Assembly (NCBI GenBank): GCA_946902985.2
Contig: OX336388.2
Coordinates: 1,388,942,223 to 1,389,006,222, forward strand
Direction: 5' to 3'
Source: Meconema thalassinum
Taxonomy: Eukaryota > Arthropoda > Insecta > Orthoptera > Tettigoniidae
Length of the DNA: 64,000 bases
The notes under the pieces are model-generated. The model searched no databases. It was not told where the DNA came from and was given only the letters and a program-made list of their open reading frames with translations. Made by a program: the position numbers and the translations under genes. How positions within the stretch are numbered: the first letter of the stretch is position 1; each line of letters starts with the position of its first letter. Below, piece by piece: positions 11,506-22,479 of this stretch.

Positions 11506-12230
11506 CAGAGAAAGCACAGGATAGGGAAGCATTGACAGTTGCATTAAACCATTCCGCAGATCAATGTCTTAAAACAGCTCTTCATCATCATATATATTAT
11601 TTCAGTAGTATGGATCCTTCCTGCGGCGCTCACAAGCGACCGATCGTGACAAATGAGCATTCAAATGAAAGAGAATAGACATTAGCAGTGACGAATTGCA
11701 CTCTAATTTCATAAAAATCTATAATTTCTTTAAAAAATTACTTTAAAAAAGTGTACGAAGTGTGCGATTTGCAGATACAGTTGCTGTAGGAAAATACGCT
11801 CCATAATTACTGTCCACTTCACATTATGGCCACTGTGACACCTGCTTTATGTCATTTTAACACTGAGGTCTTTCCTTGATCATTTTGCATGGATTTCAGA
11901 AACAGTAAATCAAAGGAATGAGTTCTCAAATCATATAATTTCATAGATATAGAATAACCGGGAAGTGTTATGATGATCCAATTTTTTTGTGATTGCCTTC
12001 TTCAGTTAGGGAACGTAGAACTTTGAATTCTAACTGAAATGTAAATAGTGTTTTATAATTATTATAATGATTATAATCATTTGGTTGAAATAAAAACATA
12101 AACAACCTTTCTCCTTAAGTCTCTCATTATAAACCTTTTGGGGAAAGTGTGATTTATGAACATGCGAGATTTCTCGCACGGGTCCACCAGTCGTCTTGAA
12201 TTCTGAAACCACGCAATCTCGAACAATCAT
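11506..12230. other. No gene recognised; one short shared repeat
   Basis: Nothing coding is visible. The segment at 11687-11765 resembles 23350-23425 (GTGACGAATT.CACTCT, then a TTTAAAAA-rich part), so it is a fragment of a dispersed repeat. Confidence 0.5.
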
Positions 12231-12234
12231 CGAC

Positions 12235-14469
12235 TTATTCTAGCGCCCACTGAACCCATTACCAAATGGTCAATGGAGTGCTAAAAGGTGACATTCTGGA
12301 TATAGCCTTGTTAAAAGATATTCGATACAATACTAAAATAGAAGTAATACATGAACTAGCATCTGACCACCTCCCTGTAATAATCGAAATTGGAGCTGAC
12401 ATAAACTTCCTAAACTCACAAAAGCTAATTAACCCAAGAAATATTAACTGGAACCAATTCAGAGAGAACTTTGAATTAATGCTCCCAGATGACACCCCTA
12501 ACTTAGAAAACATAAATGATTTAGATGAACACATTAATACCTATACACAAACTCTAATCACGGCTGCCAGAGCCAGCTCAATACCTAAGAAGCTAAAACA
12601 GCCACATCACCCCCCCCCCCCTCCCCGAACTAATAGAACTAATTAAGGATAAAAATAAAGCCAGAAACCGCCTACAAAAACACTATAACTTACAAGACCG
12701 AATTAACTATAATAGGCACACTCCAAAACTAAAAGAGAACTAAACAAACACTATAATGCCCTCTGGGACAAAAAACTTAACGAACTCAAACCAAACGACA
12801 ATGTTAACTCACTCTGGAAAACCGCTAAAATCTTTACTAAAAAGAACTTGCAAATACCTCCACTTAATAAACCCAACGGCGAAGTAGCCTCTTCTAATCA
12901 GGAAAAAGCAGAACTACTAGCCGAAACACTACAACAACAATTTCAACCTAACATAGCACTTCAAAACCTAAACTACGATAACTTCATAAACGAATATATA
13001 AATCGATACCTAAACACACCTACTAACAATAATGACAATAATAATCAATAACCATTCACTGTTAAAGAAGTACATAATCTAATTAAAAAACTATCTAATA
13101 ATAAAGCCCCAGGCAATGAAGAAATACACAATAAAATGCTAAAAGAACTAAACCTAAAAGCACTAATACATCTAATCAATATATTTAACCATATCCTAAA
13201 ATTTGAATATTTTCCATCACAATGGAAAATTGCTAAACTCATTTGTTTCCCCAAACCTGGCAAAAACCATAAACTTCCAACTAACTACAGGGCAATCAGT
13301 TTGCTCAACATAATCTCTAAACTATTTGAAAAACTCTTACTAATAAGAATAAGTAACTTTATCTATAACAGACTTATAAATGAACAGTTTGGCTTTAGGA
13401 AAAACCATTCAACTGTTCAACAACTCCTCCGAGTCACTGAATTCATAACCCTAGAGTTTAAACATAATCAGAACACACTAGCCGTTTTCCTAGACTACCA
13501 ACAGGCTTTCGATCGTGTCATACATAAAAACTTAATATACAAACTAATTCAATGCCAAATCCCCCAACTTACATTAAAATCATAAACCACTACCTAAATA
13601 ACAGACAATTCTACGTAAACATACTTAATGCTAAATCCACCACTAAAAGCATCTCAGCAGGAGTGCCCCAAGGCAGCCTGCTAGGCCCAATAATGTTTCT
13701 AATCTACATAAACGACATACCTAAACCCATAAATACATTCACTGCAATTTTTGCAGATGACACAGCAATAATTATAAAGTCACGAAACATAAACATAGCT
13801 AAAACACAACTTCATAACCACCTAACCCTACTAGAACCCTGGCTCATCAACAATAAAATACAAGTAAACATAAACAAAACTAAATCTATGCTTTTTACCT
13901 GGAAACATAATCAACACATCACACCCCTTAAATTACACAATCAAAACATACAACTCGTAAACAACTATAAATACCTAGGAACCACCCTAGATAAAAGGCT
14001 AACTCTCCAACTGCATAATAAAAACGTAATCCACCTAGCTAAAACACAAATGATTACTCTTTACCCAATAATTCACCCCAAAAGTAAAACCACCACTAAA
14101 AATGTTCAACACATGTACACGGCCCTAATAAGACCCATTCTAACTTACGCCTACCCAGCTATAGGTCTCCAACCTAAATTAAACATTCAAAAACTTCAAT
14201 CAATCCAAAACTGGGCACTAAGAAGAGCACTTAAATTAACCAGTCGAATGGATAAATCCACTAAAGAAATACACAAAACACTAAAAATGCCTTACCTCCT
14301 GGATTACCTAACAGAATCTACAACTAAATTTTACAATGAAACAGGTTTAAACAACAACCCCCTAATTAACAGTCTAGGCAACTATGATCCTGATCCAACA
14401 GATAAATTCAAACGCCAACCTAAATATATTCTAATACTTAAAAATTTGCTCCAAAATAATGATGTTTAA
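12235..14469 (+). pseudogene. Jockey-like non-LTR retrotransposon ORF2, 5'-truncated
   Basis: The frame begins near the end of an endonuclease (DILDIAL, then SDHLPV at about 12362) and continues through a full reverse transcriptase. Visible blocks are NNKAPGNE, FPKPGK, NYRAISLLN, FGFRKNHST, FLDYQQAFD (motif A), GVPQGSLLGP (motif B) and FADDT (13750-13761, motif C). The remainder, LIRPILTYAYPAIG to the stop at 14467, resembles jockey-type elements and lacks RNase H. It is inactivated by a frame break at a C-run (about 12609-12626), another near 12735, an in-frame stop at 13049-13051 and a frameshift at a C-run near 13563. The coding strand is very rich in A and C and poor in G. The element starts abruptly, as expected for 5' truncation. 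Confidence 0.88.
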
Positions 14470-14700
14470 ACCTCCAAGAATAAACCTACTATAACATCCA
14501 AATCAAAAGAAAACTCGCTCCGCTCGCAAAAAATAAAATCACAATATCAGAATAACTCAACTGAAATAACTAAATCTCAACAACCACCAATCAGTAGCGA
14601 AATCAGGGGATACTCCTCGCGTGGATTACTACTGATTGGGACCCCCGACTGACGAACCACGACTGATAAGGACCTCCCTATTGACGTCAGAAAAGTTGAA
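14470..14700 (+). other. Probable 3' UTR of the jockey-like element
   Basis: This follows the stop codon directly. It contains an inverted repeat, ACCAATCAGTAG (about 14587) against CTACTGATTGGG (about 14628), able to form a hairpin. Some non-LTR elements have such a 3' structure. No poly-A or clear target duplication marks the end, so the limit is approximate. Confidence 0.4.
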
Positions 14701-14783
14701 TGGCGCAGCCACGCGGCAGAATGTTGAAGCTGTAACATTGTGACTGGTGAGATTTATTTAGATGGTGAAGCATTGACGTCGTG

Positions 14784-15000
14784 ATGGAAACAGAAGGAAA
14801 TTTGTCAAATTCGAGGAGGTACTGCTCTGTATACGGTTGCAAATCGTATAAAACGGCTACGAAATATCTTCACTACTTTCCTGTACAAAAAGTTCAGAGA
14901 GAAAGATGGGCTTCGGCGCTGTCAATTGGAAAACGTGTTACCGTACATGTTACATGACAGTGTGCAGTCTGCATTTTTGTGAAGACGACTTCTTTCCACC
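14784..15000 (+). pseudogene. THAP zinc-finger domain, first exon (frameshifted)
   Basis: From the ATG at 14784 the frame reads through CSVYGCKSY and a YLHYFP..RERWASAL stretch, then meets TGA at 14955. A shifted frame continues with VCSLHFCEDDFF. This gives the C-x4-C spacing, the central tryptophan and the C-x2-H pair of a THAP DNA-binding finger, split by one frame change near 14950. THAP fingers occur in host chromatin proteins and in P-element-type transposases. No transposase catalytic region or terminal repeats are seen. A nearby second exon at 15142 completes the domain. Whether it is a decayed gene, a P-like remnant or a true gene with a sequence error cannot be settled here. Confidence 0.65.
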
Positions 15001-15141
15001 GATACTGTTGATTATTGATAGTTATTGTCTATAATTTGTATTCACATGGATTTAGCTACATCAAAAATACTGATAAACGTATAGCCTATTACTTCTGTGC
15101 CGTACAAAGAATGTAATCCGCTCTTCGTAAATTTATTTTAG

Positions 15142-15239
15142 GGGTTCTTCCGATTGACAATAGCCGAATGGTTAGAAAACTTAAGAAAAATGCTGTTCCT
15201 AGCCTTAATTTGCCAGAGAATTTATATTCTTGCCTTTGA
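15142..15239 (+). pseudogene. THAP domain, second exon with AVPSLNLP box
   Basis: An acceptor-like TTTATTTTAG precedes a short frame that reads through RKLKKNAVPSLNLPE to a stop at 15237. A basic stretch followed by AVP-x-L/I-F/N is the conserved end of THAP domains. The order relative to the finger at 14784 fits one intron of about 140 bp. I see no good GT donor, so the splice model is uncertain. If real, the product would be little more than the DNA-binding domain. Confidence 0.55.
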
Positions 15240-15842
15240 ACAGCAAGTATGTAGGTCATTGAAGTATGATTTGGCTTGGATTGTGTTTTTGGCTATGATC
15301 TCCCTACTGTTGAATTTAGTTAATTAAAATGTAAAATCTTAGTTTTAAGTACCGGTTTGGTGACCCATCATCCCAGGCAGGCCGGCAACACCTATACTAC
15401 TCAGGCAGATAGGTCACTTAGCCGTATTTTTGAAGTTATATTGATGTTAAGTATACATATGCGGTAATTTAGCAGGAGACCGGATCGGCCTAGGCTATTC
15501 TAAGTTTAATTAGTTCCCATTTCAGGGTTTTACAGTTTTGAGTGCGTATAGATGGTTTGAAAGTTGTACAACAGTAAGGAGAGTATGTTTTGTATAGGTT
15601 TTAATTGGTATTATGGTTTATGTCGAGCTGAGGAGTGAATTTGGTTTGGCTCAAAGTGTATTTTTTGATCTGTTCCGTTTGCTTATGACAAGTTCAAATG
15701 GAGACTCCAGCTTTGTTAAATATCTGTATTTTAAATATTTAATTAAATATATTGATAAAGAGGATGCCTCCATTTTAACTTGCCTGAGGCAAGAGATTAA
15801 TAAATTAACATTCTTGCCTTTGAACAGCAAGTATGTAGGTCA
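15226..15842 (+). repeat. 33-bp direct repeat, 584 bp apart
   Basis: The stretch starting ATTCTTGCCTTTGAACAGC is identical at 15226-15258 and 15810-15842, and both copies are followed by a similar TTGAAGTA.GATTTG. The first copy overlaps the end of the THAP exon. It may be a local segmental duplication or the remains of an insertion event. The 82-codon frame at 15613-15858 runs through the second copy and has no recognisable domain. Confidence 0.75.
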
Positions 15843-15859
15843 ATATTTGCAATATTGAA

Positions 15860-16660
15860 GTACGATTTGAGCATCCCAAGTAACGCTTCTTTGAACCCAA
15901 AACATTCATGCAAATTCAAGTTGCTTGATTCAATTTATTATCAGGGAGTCGTCCTTTGTGTTATGTGAGATAAATATATTGTGAAATTAATAAAAACATC
16001 GACACCGCTAGGCTCCCAAGCACAGGCTTCATATATGTAACAGCAGACAGTAAATTAACTATCTACATGTGGGTAATATTTTTAACTGGTAGTAATTAGG
16101 CACTGCATTTAAATTGATTATAAAAATATTTCTATCAATGAAAGGAAATATGTAGTATTTTGCCATCATAAATTTGAAGCCATAACAAACGCACACCCAA
16201 TTACTCACGTCACTATATCGCCGCCATATTGCAAACAGCTGACCGTAAGCTCCTCCCCCGTTTCGGACGTCAATAGCACCAATCAATTATCAAAACAACT
16301 ATAATGAAACTATGGGTGACAAATGCCAATCCCATCTTAAGGCAAACTTGGCACAACAACACCAGGTACAACCAACAGCAATAGCTTCCACACCATATAT
16401 TTCGCGAAATCTACACCCTAAATTTATTAGCCACTTAACACTGTGAAGGCCATGAAAATAACTACGAGCAACTACCAACAATACTGCTACGAACAAGATG
16501 TCATTTCAAGTCCTAAAATCACTCAAAAATATCAAGTACTTAAAAAATGTTACTTTTACCAAACCAACTAGGCAAAATTCATTCTACTTGCAACCATAAA
16601 CTCTTATCTCCCTCATACCTGACGAGGCGATAAAGTTTATTTTTACTAAAACTCAGCAAT
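15860..16660. other. No gene recognised
   Basis: AT-rich sequence. A short GC-richer patch near 16200-16270 holds CGCCGCCATATTG and a GACGTCA site; it could be promoter-like, but nothing downstream supports a gene. Confidence 0.4.
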
Positions 16661-16906
16661 TCTTCTAGGTTTGTGCCGTGTCTTGTGTGGGGTTTCGCCT
16701 AGGACACCAAGCTAGGCTCATCGGCGGGCTCTTGGTGTCCCTGCCCGGACCCCCACTATTATTCCAACTACATCCAAAAGGGTAAAAGGAGCACCATTAG
16801 CAGCACCAGTCCCTAACACCATCTCATGGGCGCTTGGTCGCGCTTCGGGATGTAACTGCCCTATAACTTGACTTCACCGCAATAATGTAAGCCTCAAGGC
16901 GCCAGG

Positions 16907-17012
16907 AAGCGAGGTCGACCTAAGAAGACCTGGAAGAGGACGATCGAAAATGAAATTGCAGAGGTGGACAAGAACTGGAGTCAAGTAAAGAGAAGGAGCT
17001 GCAGGAATTAAT

Positions 17013-17050
<38 letters not shown>

Positions 17051-17051
17051 G
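16907..17051 (+). pseudogene. 3' terminal fragment of an RTE-like retrotransposon
   Basis: The frame from 16907 encodes KRGRPKKTWKRTIE and ends at the stop at 17009-17011. The GRPKKTW motif with following charged residues is the usual C-terminus of RTE-type polyproteins. It is followed directly by about ten TAAG units (17012-17051), the expected simple-repeat 3' tail. Upstream sequence from about 16690 may be a decayed part of the same element. Confidence 0.75.
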
Positions 17052-17098
17052 GCCTGATGTATTGATATAAATAAATAAAAATACATAAGTAAAGAAAT

Positions 17099-17434
17099 GA
17101 GCCTCCGTGGCTTAGGCGGCAGCACGCCGGCCTCTCACCGCTGGGTCCGTGGTTCAAATCCCGGTCATTCCATGTGAGATCTGTGCTGGACAGAACGGAG
17201 GCAGACAGGTTTTTCTCCGGGTACTCCGGTTTTCCCTGTCAACATTTCATTCCAGCAACACTCTCCACTCTCATTTCATTTCATCTGTCATTCATTTAAT
17301 CATTGCCCCAGAGGAGTGCGTCAGGCCTCGGCAGCCGGCACAGTTCATATCCTCGCCGCTAGATGGGGGCTTCATTCATTCCATTCCTGACCCGGTCGGA
17401 GACTGGAAGCAGGCTGTGGATTTTCATTTTTTTC
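17099..17434 (+). mobile_element. tRNA-derived SINE, family D
   Basis: It begins GAGCCTCCGTGGCTTAGGCG with box A and has box B GTGGTTCAAATCC. The body runs to a GGATTTTCATTTTT tail. A perfect 12-bp duplication, aagtaaagaaat, flanks it (17087-17098 and 17435-17446). A reverse-strand copy of nearly the same length lies at 19712-20047. Confidence 0.93.
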
Positions 17435-17537
17435 AAGTAAAGAAATAAATGCTCTTTAGGGAGCAGCAATTTTCCAGCACTTTTATATATAGACCTATGT
17501 ATGTATTATTTTTGTTTAAATTTGTGTTCAATCAGGG

Positions 17538-17594
17538 GCAGATGACCTTGTAGTTCCGCCCCTTAAAACAACATTAACTAACTAACTAACTAAC
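17538..17594 (+). repeat. Short hairpin retro-unit with (AACT)n tail
   Basis: The unit runs GGGGCAGATGACC to GCCCCTTAAAACAACA and ends in several AACT repeats. GGGGC and GCCCC can pair. The same unit forms insertions of about 50 bp at 33286, 36360, 61899 and 63324. A clear target duplication is not visible here. Confidence 0.7.
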
Positions 17595-17700
17595 GTTCTA
17601 GAACATTGTTAAATAAAAATCGGTAAGTTGGGGATACTACCAGCTACATGTTCCAACAAAACAACGACCTCAAACATTGCGTTACTCCGAATAAGAAATG

Positions 17701-17880
17701 GAGGGGTCGTGGTGGTGCACAGCGGTCAAGCTCGTTGCCTCTCACCTAGATCCGGGTTCGATTCCCGGGCAATGCATGTGAGATTTTCGAAGTGAAATGC
17801 CACGGATTCCACGTAAAAGGAATCCCGAGGCTAATGATCGCGAGATTAAAGGTCACGTTAAACTACAGTACAACCTTCCT
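17701..17880 (+). mobile_element. tRNA-derived SINE, family E
   Basis: The head has box A-like GTGGTGCACAGCGGTC and box B GGGTTCGATTCCC, followed by the body GAGATTTTCGAAGTGAAAT. Copies on either strand occur at 22188, 40521 and 46211. Confidence 0.8.
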
Positions 17881-18602
17881 TTTTGAATAAAAAAAAATGG
17901 TTAATTTGGAACGTTCAAAAACAACTAATCTCCACTCGCCCCCTCTTAATTATTTTTCTAAAAAAAAATCGTTACGAAACCATCCAACCATTACGATTGT
18001 CACGTGTTATTAGACAGATTCAATACAAAGCCAAATTCACGGGGCTGATGACCAAGTTCGTAAAATGAACAAACATCATTTTATTGACCCACGCTATGTG
18101 TTACACATTCAAGCTGCGGTGTTCACGTTACACAGAAGCTTGTAAAGCGAATGACTTAGTTCTATCCGCTCTGCCGTGAATACGTGAGCTGTAAGGAGCC
18201 GTGGGACGCACAGTACTTGAAGACGCAAGTTTCATGGAGCACGACAGGGGGAACAGCTCATTAGAATATTCTCGATCGTGTTGGAGGAATGCAATAACTT
18301 GCCGGTCTTGACATAGGCCAAGAATGTGGCTACCTTGTTTACCCGCGCTGAGCAATCAACTACAAGAGCTTGTCCAATTAAAAAGTTCACAAACCTGTAC
18401 GATAAGTGAGTAACTTAAGGTTTGTTTACGGCATGTCCTAACAAACAAGGTTACGCAACCTTCACTACTAATACCTGTGTTGATGGCCAGTCCGGAATTA
18501 AAGGCACGACCTCTTCTTAACTGCGACCTTTAACTTACGGGCCACCTGCCAAAATGTGAGCACAACAAATACAACGTGCGTCCTACCATACGGTAGTACT
18601 GT
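17881..18602. other. No gene recognised
   Basis: Short open frames are present on both strands, but none has a recognisable domain or supporting signals. Confidence 0.5.
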
Positions 18603-18610
18603 ATTATAAT

Positions 18611-19447
18611 TAGGGCTCGGATTTTTAGGTGCTAAAAATCGGGAAAATATTTATTTTTTATGTATTAAAATACCTAAAATATGTGAAAAAAAAAGTAAAA
18701 ATATTTAATTATAATTTAGTTTATTAATGTGCAGTACTCACGAATGCAATTTATTCTACGTCTCACTGACTGCTGAAGCATTAAAATACACAACGAGATA
18801 CATCTTCAGGTTGTCCATCACAAATGACCCACGATAATCGCGAACCACTTATTCTGAAGGCTCGAAACTGTTGCAATTTGTGTCTTGCCTTGAGGAGTTG
18901 TGTAAATTGAGATCGCTGTTCAGCCTTGATTGCTTTCCCACATGGTTGGCAGAACAGAACGCCCCCATCAGAAGTAAAATTATCTTTAAATTCTGCAACA
19001 GACGATAACTTGTAGTTGTTTTTACCGTAGGTATCGTAGAATGCCCTAAACTTCACAGTGCCAGAAATGAACTGCATGTGAGTGACACTGGTTCCAGGTA
19101 GCTGGGGGGAGGGGAAGGACTAGCACGTGGTGCAATATGGCTATGGACAAGGAAATCCCCGGCTTCCACAGTGAGTGGCACGGGGTGACACGTTAAGAAT
19201 AACACAAGTACAAGCTGACATACGCTCTGCATGAAGATTAGATAGCTCACAGGTTCTTCCCAGTTGAAGTAACTCAGAACAAAAATGCAATAAACTGAAA
19301 AGATCTAGCATACTGATTTTAAAAAATGTAATTATTACGTCTTTTTATGTGCTAATAAGTCAAATCAGGAATTTATGTATTTATAGAAAAAAATGCTTAA
19401 AATATGTATTTACATAAAAAAATATTTACCTAAGAATCCGAGCCCTA
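18611..19447. mobile_element. hAT-like transposon with zinc-finger remnant
   Basis: The ends match over 20 bp with one mismatch (left tagggctcggatttttaggt). A perfect 8-bp duplication, attataat, flanks the 837-bp element (18603-18610 and 19448-19455). This is the signature of a hAT insertion. Only a piece of a protein remains on the minus strand (18781-19077), so it is an internally deleted, non-autonomous copy. Confidence 0.93.
18781..19077 (-). pseudogene. hAT N-terminal zinc-finger fragment (BED/CGGBP1-like)
   Basis: The 98-codon frame contains LFCQPCGKAI, then RSQFTQLLKARHK: a C-x2-C pair followed by a histidine after a basic stretch. This layout is seen in the N-terminal finger of hAT transposases and the domesticated CGGBP1/ZBED-type proteins, where it binds DNA. 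The catalytic RNase H-like core and C-terminal dimerisation region are absent. The second zinc-ligand position is not certain. It sits wholly inside the hAT at 18611-19447, supporting a transposon origin. Confidence 0.6.
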
Positions 19448-19481
19448 ATTATAATACTTACATAAATACATAAATGAAAAT

Positions 19482-19673
19482 CGTTCTCGCTTGCTGAGCC
19501 CAAGGTTGCAGGTTCGTATCCTGGCGCAGTCAGCTGGCATTTGAGAGTGCGCAAATGCGAGGGAGCCGTGTCAGTAGATTTACTGGCACGTTAAAGATCC
19601 CCTTCGGGGCAAAATTCCGGCACCCCGGCGTCTCTAAAAGCCACAGTAGTTAAAAGGGACGTAAAACCAATAA

Positions 19674-19709
<36 letters not shown>
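19482..19709 (+). mobile_element. SINE, family B, slightly 5'-shortened
   Basis: The copy starts inside the tRNA-like head (CGTTCTCGCTTGCTGAGCC), has box B-like GGTTCGTATCC, and ends with GGGACGTAAAACC and about ten ATT units. Another SINE follows immediately on the opposite strand. Confidence 0.85.
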
Positions 19710-19710
<1 letters not shown>

Positions 19711-19711
19711 A

Positions 19712-20047
19712 ATGAAAATGAAAATCCACAGTCTGCTTCCAGTCGACCGACCGGGTCAGGGAATGGATTGAATGAAGCCCCCATCTAGCGGCGAGGATAT
19801 GAACTGTGCCGACTGCCGAAGCCTGTCGCACTCCCCTGGGGCAATGATAAAATGAATGACAGATGAAATGGAATGAGAGTGGAGAGTGTTGGTGGAATGA
19901 AATTGTGACTGGGAAAACCGGAGTACCCGGAGAAAACCTGTCTGCCTCCGCTTTGTCCAGCACAATTCTCACATGGAGTGACCGAGATTTGAACCACGGA
20001 TCCAGCGGTGAGAGGCCGGCGTGCTGCCGCCTAGGCCACGGAGGCTC
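19712..20047 (-). mobile_element. SINE, family D
   Basis: This is a reverse-strand copy of the SINE at 17099. The head (GAGCCTCCGTGGCCTAGGCG) is at 20047 and the tail abuts the ATT microsatellite of the preceding SINE. Box B reads GTGGTTCAAATCTC. Confidence 0.9.
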
Positions 20048-20052
20048 TAAAA

Positions 20053-20160
20053 GCAATAGATAGATTAGATAGAGATAGATAAATTAGATTAGATAGATAG
20101 ATAGGATATATAGATAAATAAATAAATAAATAAATATATACTGTATATAAATATATACAT
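20053..20160 (+). repeat. AT-rich microsatellite cluster (GATA / AAAT)
   Basis: Runs of TAGA, then AAAT, then TATA units occur without other content. Confidence 0.9.
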
Positions 20161-20194
20161 ACGTAGCCTATATTTTAATTCGAGATTGTTTTAC

Positions 20195-20720
20195 CTTTGC
20201 CCGTCCAGTCTAGTCTGGAAGCCTAAGTTTGCGAACAAGTCACATCCATGATCGCCTATTAGCAGTTAGCACTGCGGTATCTTCTGCTTCTACACCTCTC
20301 ACTTTTAAATGGTTTAACACTGAATCTAACCATCGCCTCCTAGGTCTACCTCTACTTCTCTTACCCTCTACAGCCGAAATCGTTAACCTCTAGACAATCT
20401 CTCCTCCGCCACTCTCTTCGCATGACCCCACCATCTGAGGCGGCTCATATAGACCGATTCATCTACCGTGTTCATTTGTAACTTGCCTTTATCACTTCTT
20501 TACGAATAGCCTACCCGCCTGACATTGCATCCACCAATTTGAAACAGCAATCATTCCTGCTACCCTCAAATCAGTTAGCTCTGGCTTATGTAACAGATAT
20601 CCTGAATTTACCCAGCATGCACTTCTATACAACAATGTCTGTCTAAATACTGAGCGATGTAGGGAGAGTTTAGCGCCACACTAACTTCCTTTTTGCAGAA
20701 TACAGTACATCGCAACTACT
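20195..20720 (-). pseudogene. RTE-like retrotransposon 3' fragment, degraded
   Basis: On the minus strand the segment near 20300-20370 encodes KRSRGRPRRRWLDSV with following charged residues, the C-terminal signature of RTE-type elements. Upstream sequence (20560-20700) is probably more of the same element, but its frame is broken. The SINE at 20763 inserted just beyond it. Confidence 0.55.
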
Positions 20721-20762
20721 GCACATTGACTCTTCCCCATACGGTACTACCATCCTGAGAGA

Positions 20763-21148
20763 GCTTGCCACGGTGGGTGAGTGGATAGCGTGTCGGTCTA
20801 CTAACCCCAAGATGGCAGGTTCGCCCCTGACCGTGGTAAGTGATTTTTGAAAGGCGGCAAAAATACGATACGCATGTCATACGATGTCGGCATGTCAAAG
20901 AACCCATTTGAATTCAGTAGGCCGAGTTCATAATGGCAAAATTAATCTCGGGAGTTTCCGCCAGCACAAAGTTCCTCATTTCTCTACTAGAAAGCGCTAT
21001 TGTGTTCAAGGAGATTAGATATCTAACATCTAACCTCCTTGACTTTCATATTCAAGGAACTACGAAATTCGACACGCAAGCTACCCTCTGGGTGTCAAAT
21101 AGCAAAGCTTGCACCAGGCACCCGAGGCCATACGATATTATTATTATT
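20763..21148 (+). mobile_element. tRNA-derived SINE, family C
   Basis: The head has box A GGTGAGTGGATAGC and box B GGTTCGCCCC. The end is CCCGAGGCCATACGATA followed by (TTA)n. A perfect 11-bp duplication, atcctgagaga, flanks it (20752-20762 and 21149-21159). A 5'-truncated copy is at 33037-33197. Confidence 0.92.
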
Positions 21149-21399
21149 ATCCTGAGAGAATACACTGCTTGAGTACAAGCACTTAAAATGGCCCACCTGT
21201 TCCAATTTAGTTCCTCCTACCTGACATTCTATTTTATGATGATGATAATAATAATAGTAATCTGTGGCTCAGCTACCCGAGTGTACATCTTTTAAGTTGC
21301 AGCTATTTAGGCGATCTACTATCAATTTTGACGTTCAGTTTGGCACTGCCATCTATATATATATAAAAAAAAAGAAGAATTCTATAGAATGACCAGTGA

Positions 21400-21583
21400 C
21401 TGAAAGTCAATTTACCTGTGTGCTGTAATCACCAAACGTGAAACGAGAGATTTACCCTATACGAGTCGTACGTCGATTTGTTCATCCATCAAAAATCCGT
21501 ACTCCTCGGCCGGGAATCGAACTCACAATGTTGGGATCAGTTCAAGAGGCGGACAATACTACTGGCACCACCACGATTCACAG
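21400..21583 (-). mobile_element. SINE-like tRNA-headed repeat
   Basis: On the minus strand a head resembling family E (GTGGTGGTGCCAGTAG, box B GAGTTCGATTCCC) leads into an unrelated body. No target duplication was found. Confidence 0.5.
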
Positions 21584-21658
21584 TTAATCGTGCTACTCTA
21601 CCAGTGCGGCTTTAATGCTCACTTCTTTGTATGGCGCCACTGATAATTTCAATGAACT

Positions 21659-21845
21659 TGTAGTGGCAATGCAATATATTGCCGAATTCACTACCAATAT
21701 CAGGCACATGGTGACCCTGACGAGATGTGTCTGTAGTGGCAATGCAATATATTGCCGGATTCACTACCGACATCAGGCACATGGTGACCCTGACGAGATG
21801 TGTCTGATGTCGGTAGCGAACTCAGCAATATAGTGCATTATTACT
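21659..21845. repeat. Two direct 73-bp units plus an inverted partial unit
   Basis: Units starting TGTAGTGGCAATGCAATATA lie at about 21659 and 21732. They are followed directly by an inverted copy of the first 42 bp or so (about 21806-21845). The set can fold into a hairpin. Confidence 0.85.
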
Positions 21846-22187
21846 ACAAACTTTTGTTGCAGTGAGAGCACTGAGGGGACCCAATGAAAACCAGAGAATA
21901 CAGGATGACAGTTTGTTGTGTCAACGTGAAGTGACGAGCAAAGATGCAAAATGAGATGAAAGTCAAGGTTTTGACTTAAAAATAACAAACCCTAGAGACA
22001 AAACATAATAACTCTGCTTACCTCCCAATTAATAAAGGCAGTACTATGATATCCTGAGAGTAAACCTCTTGAGCAGCATGATAATACTGACGTAGTTCCA
22101 TCCCCTCCCGAATTGTCTGCGAGAAAAATCGCTGGATGTGAGACCGTGGAATCACCTAATGTAGATCGACGATAATGGTAATGCTAA

Positions 22188-22369
22188 GGAAGGAAGCTTG
22201 TAGTTTTATGTGACCGTAAGCTCGTGATCATGAGTCATGGGACCTTCATATTTACGTGGAATCCGAACTTCTTCACTTCGAAAATCTGACATGCATTGAC
22301 CGGGAATCGAACCCTGCCCGCCTTGGTGAGAAGCAAGCAGCTTGACCACTGCACCACCACGTCCCCCAA
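22188..22369 (-). mobile_element. SINE, family E
   Basis: Read on the minus strand it has GTGGTGCAGTGGTCAAGC, box B GGGTTCGATTCCC and the body CAGATTTTCGAAGTGAAG, ending in a GCTTCCTTCC tail. Confidence 0.85.
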
Positions 22370-22479
22370 ATTTTAATTCTCATAGGGAGAATTCGTTGTT
22401 ATGTACTGTATGTCTAATCCTTATTATTCCAATTTCAACGAAGCCGAGAATGATATGCGATGAATTTCTATGTGGCGCG

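Noticed and set aside
16059..16496. Divergent promoter with short minus-strand genes
   Set aside because: The GC-richer patch is suggestive, but the open frames have no domain and no splice or polyadenylation support.
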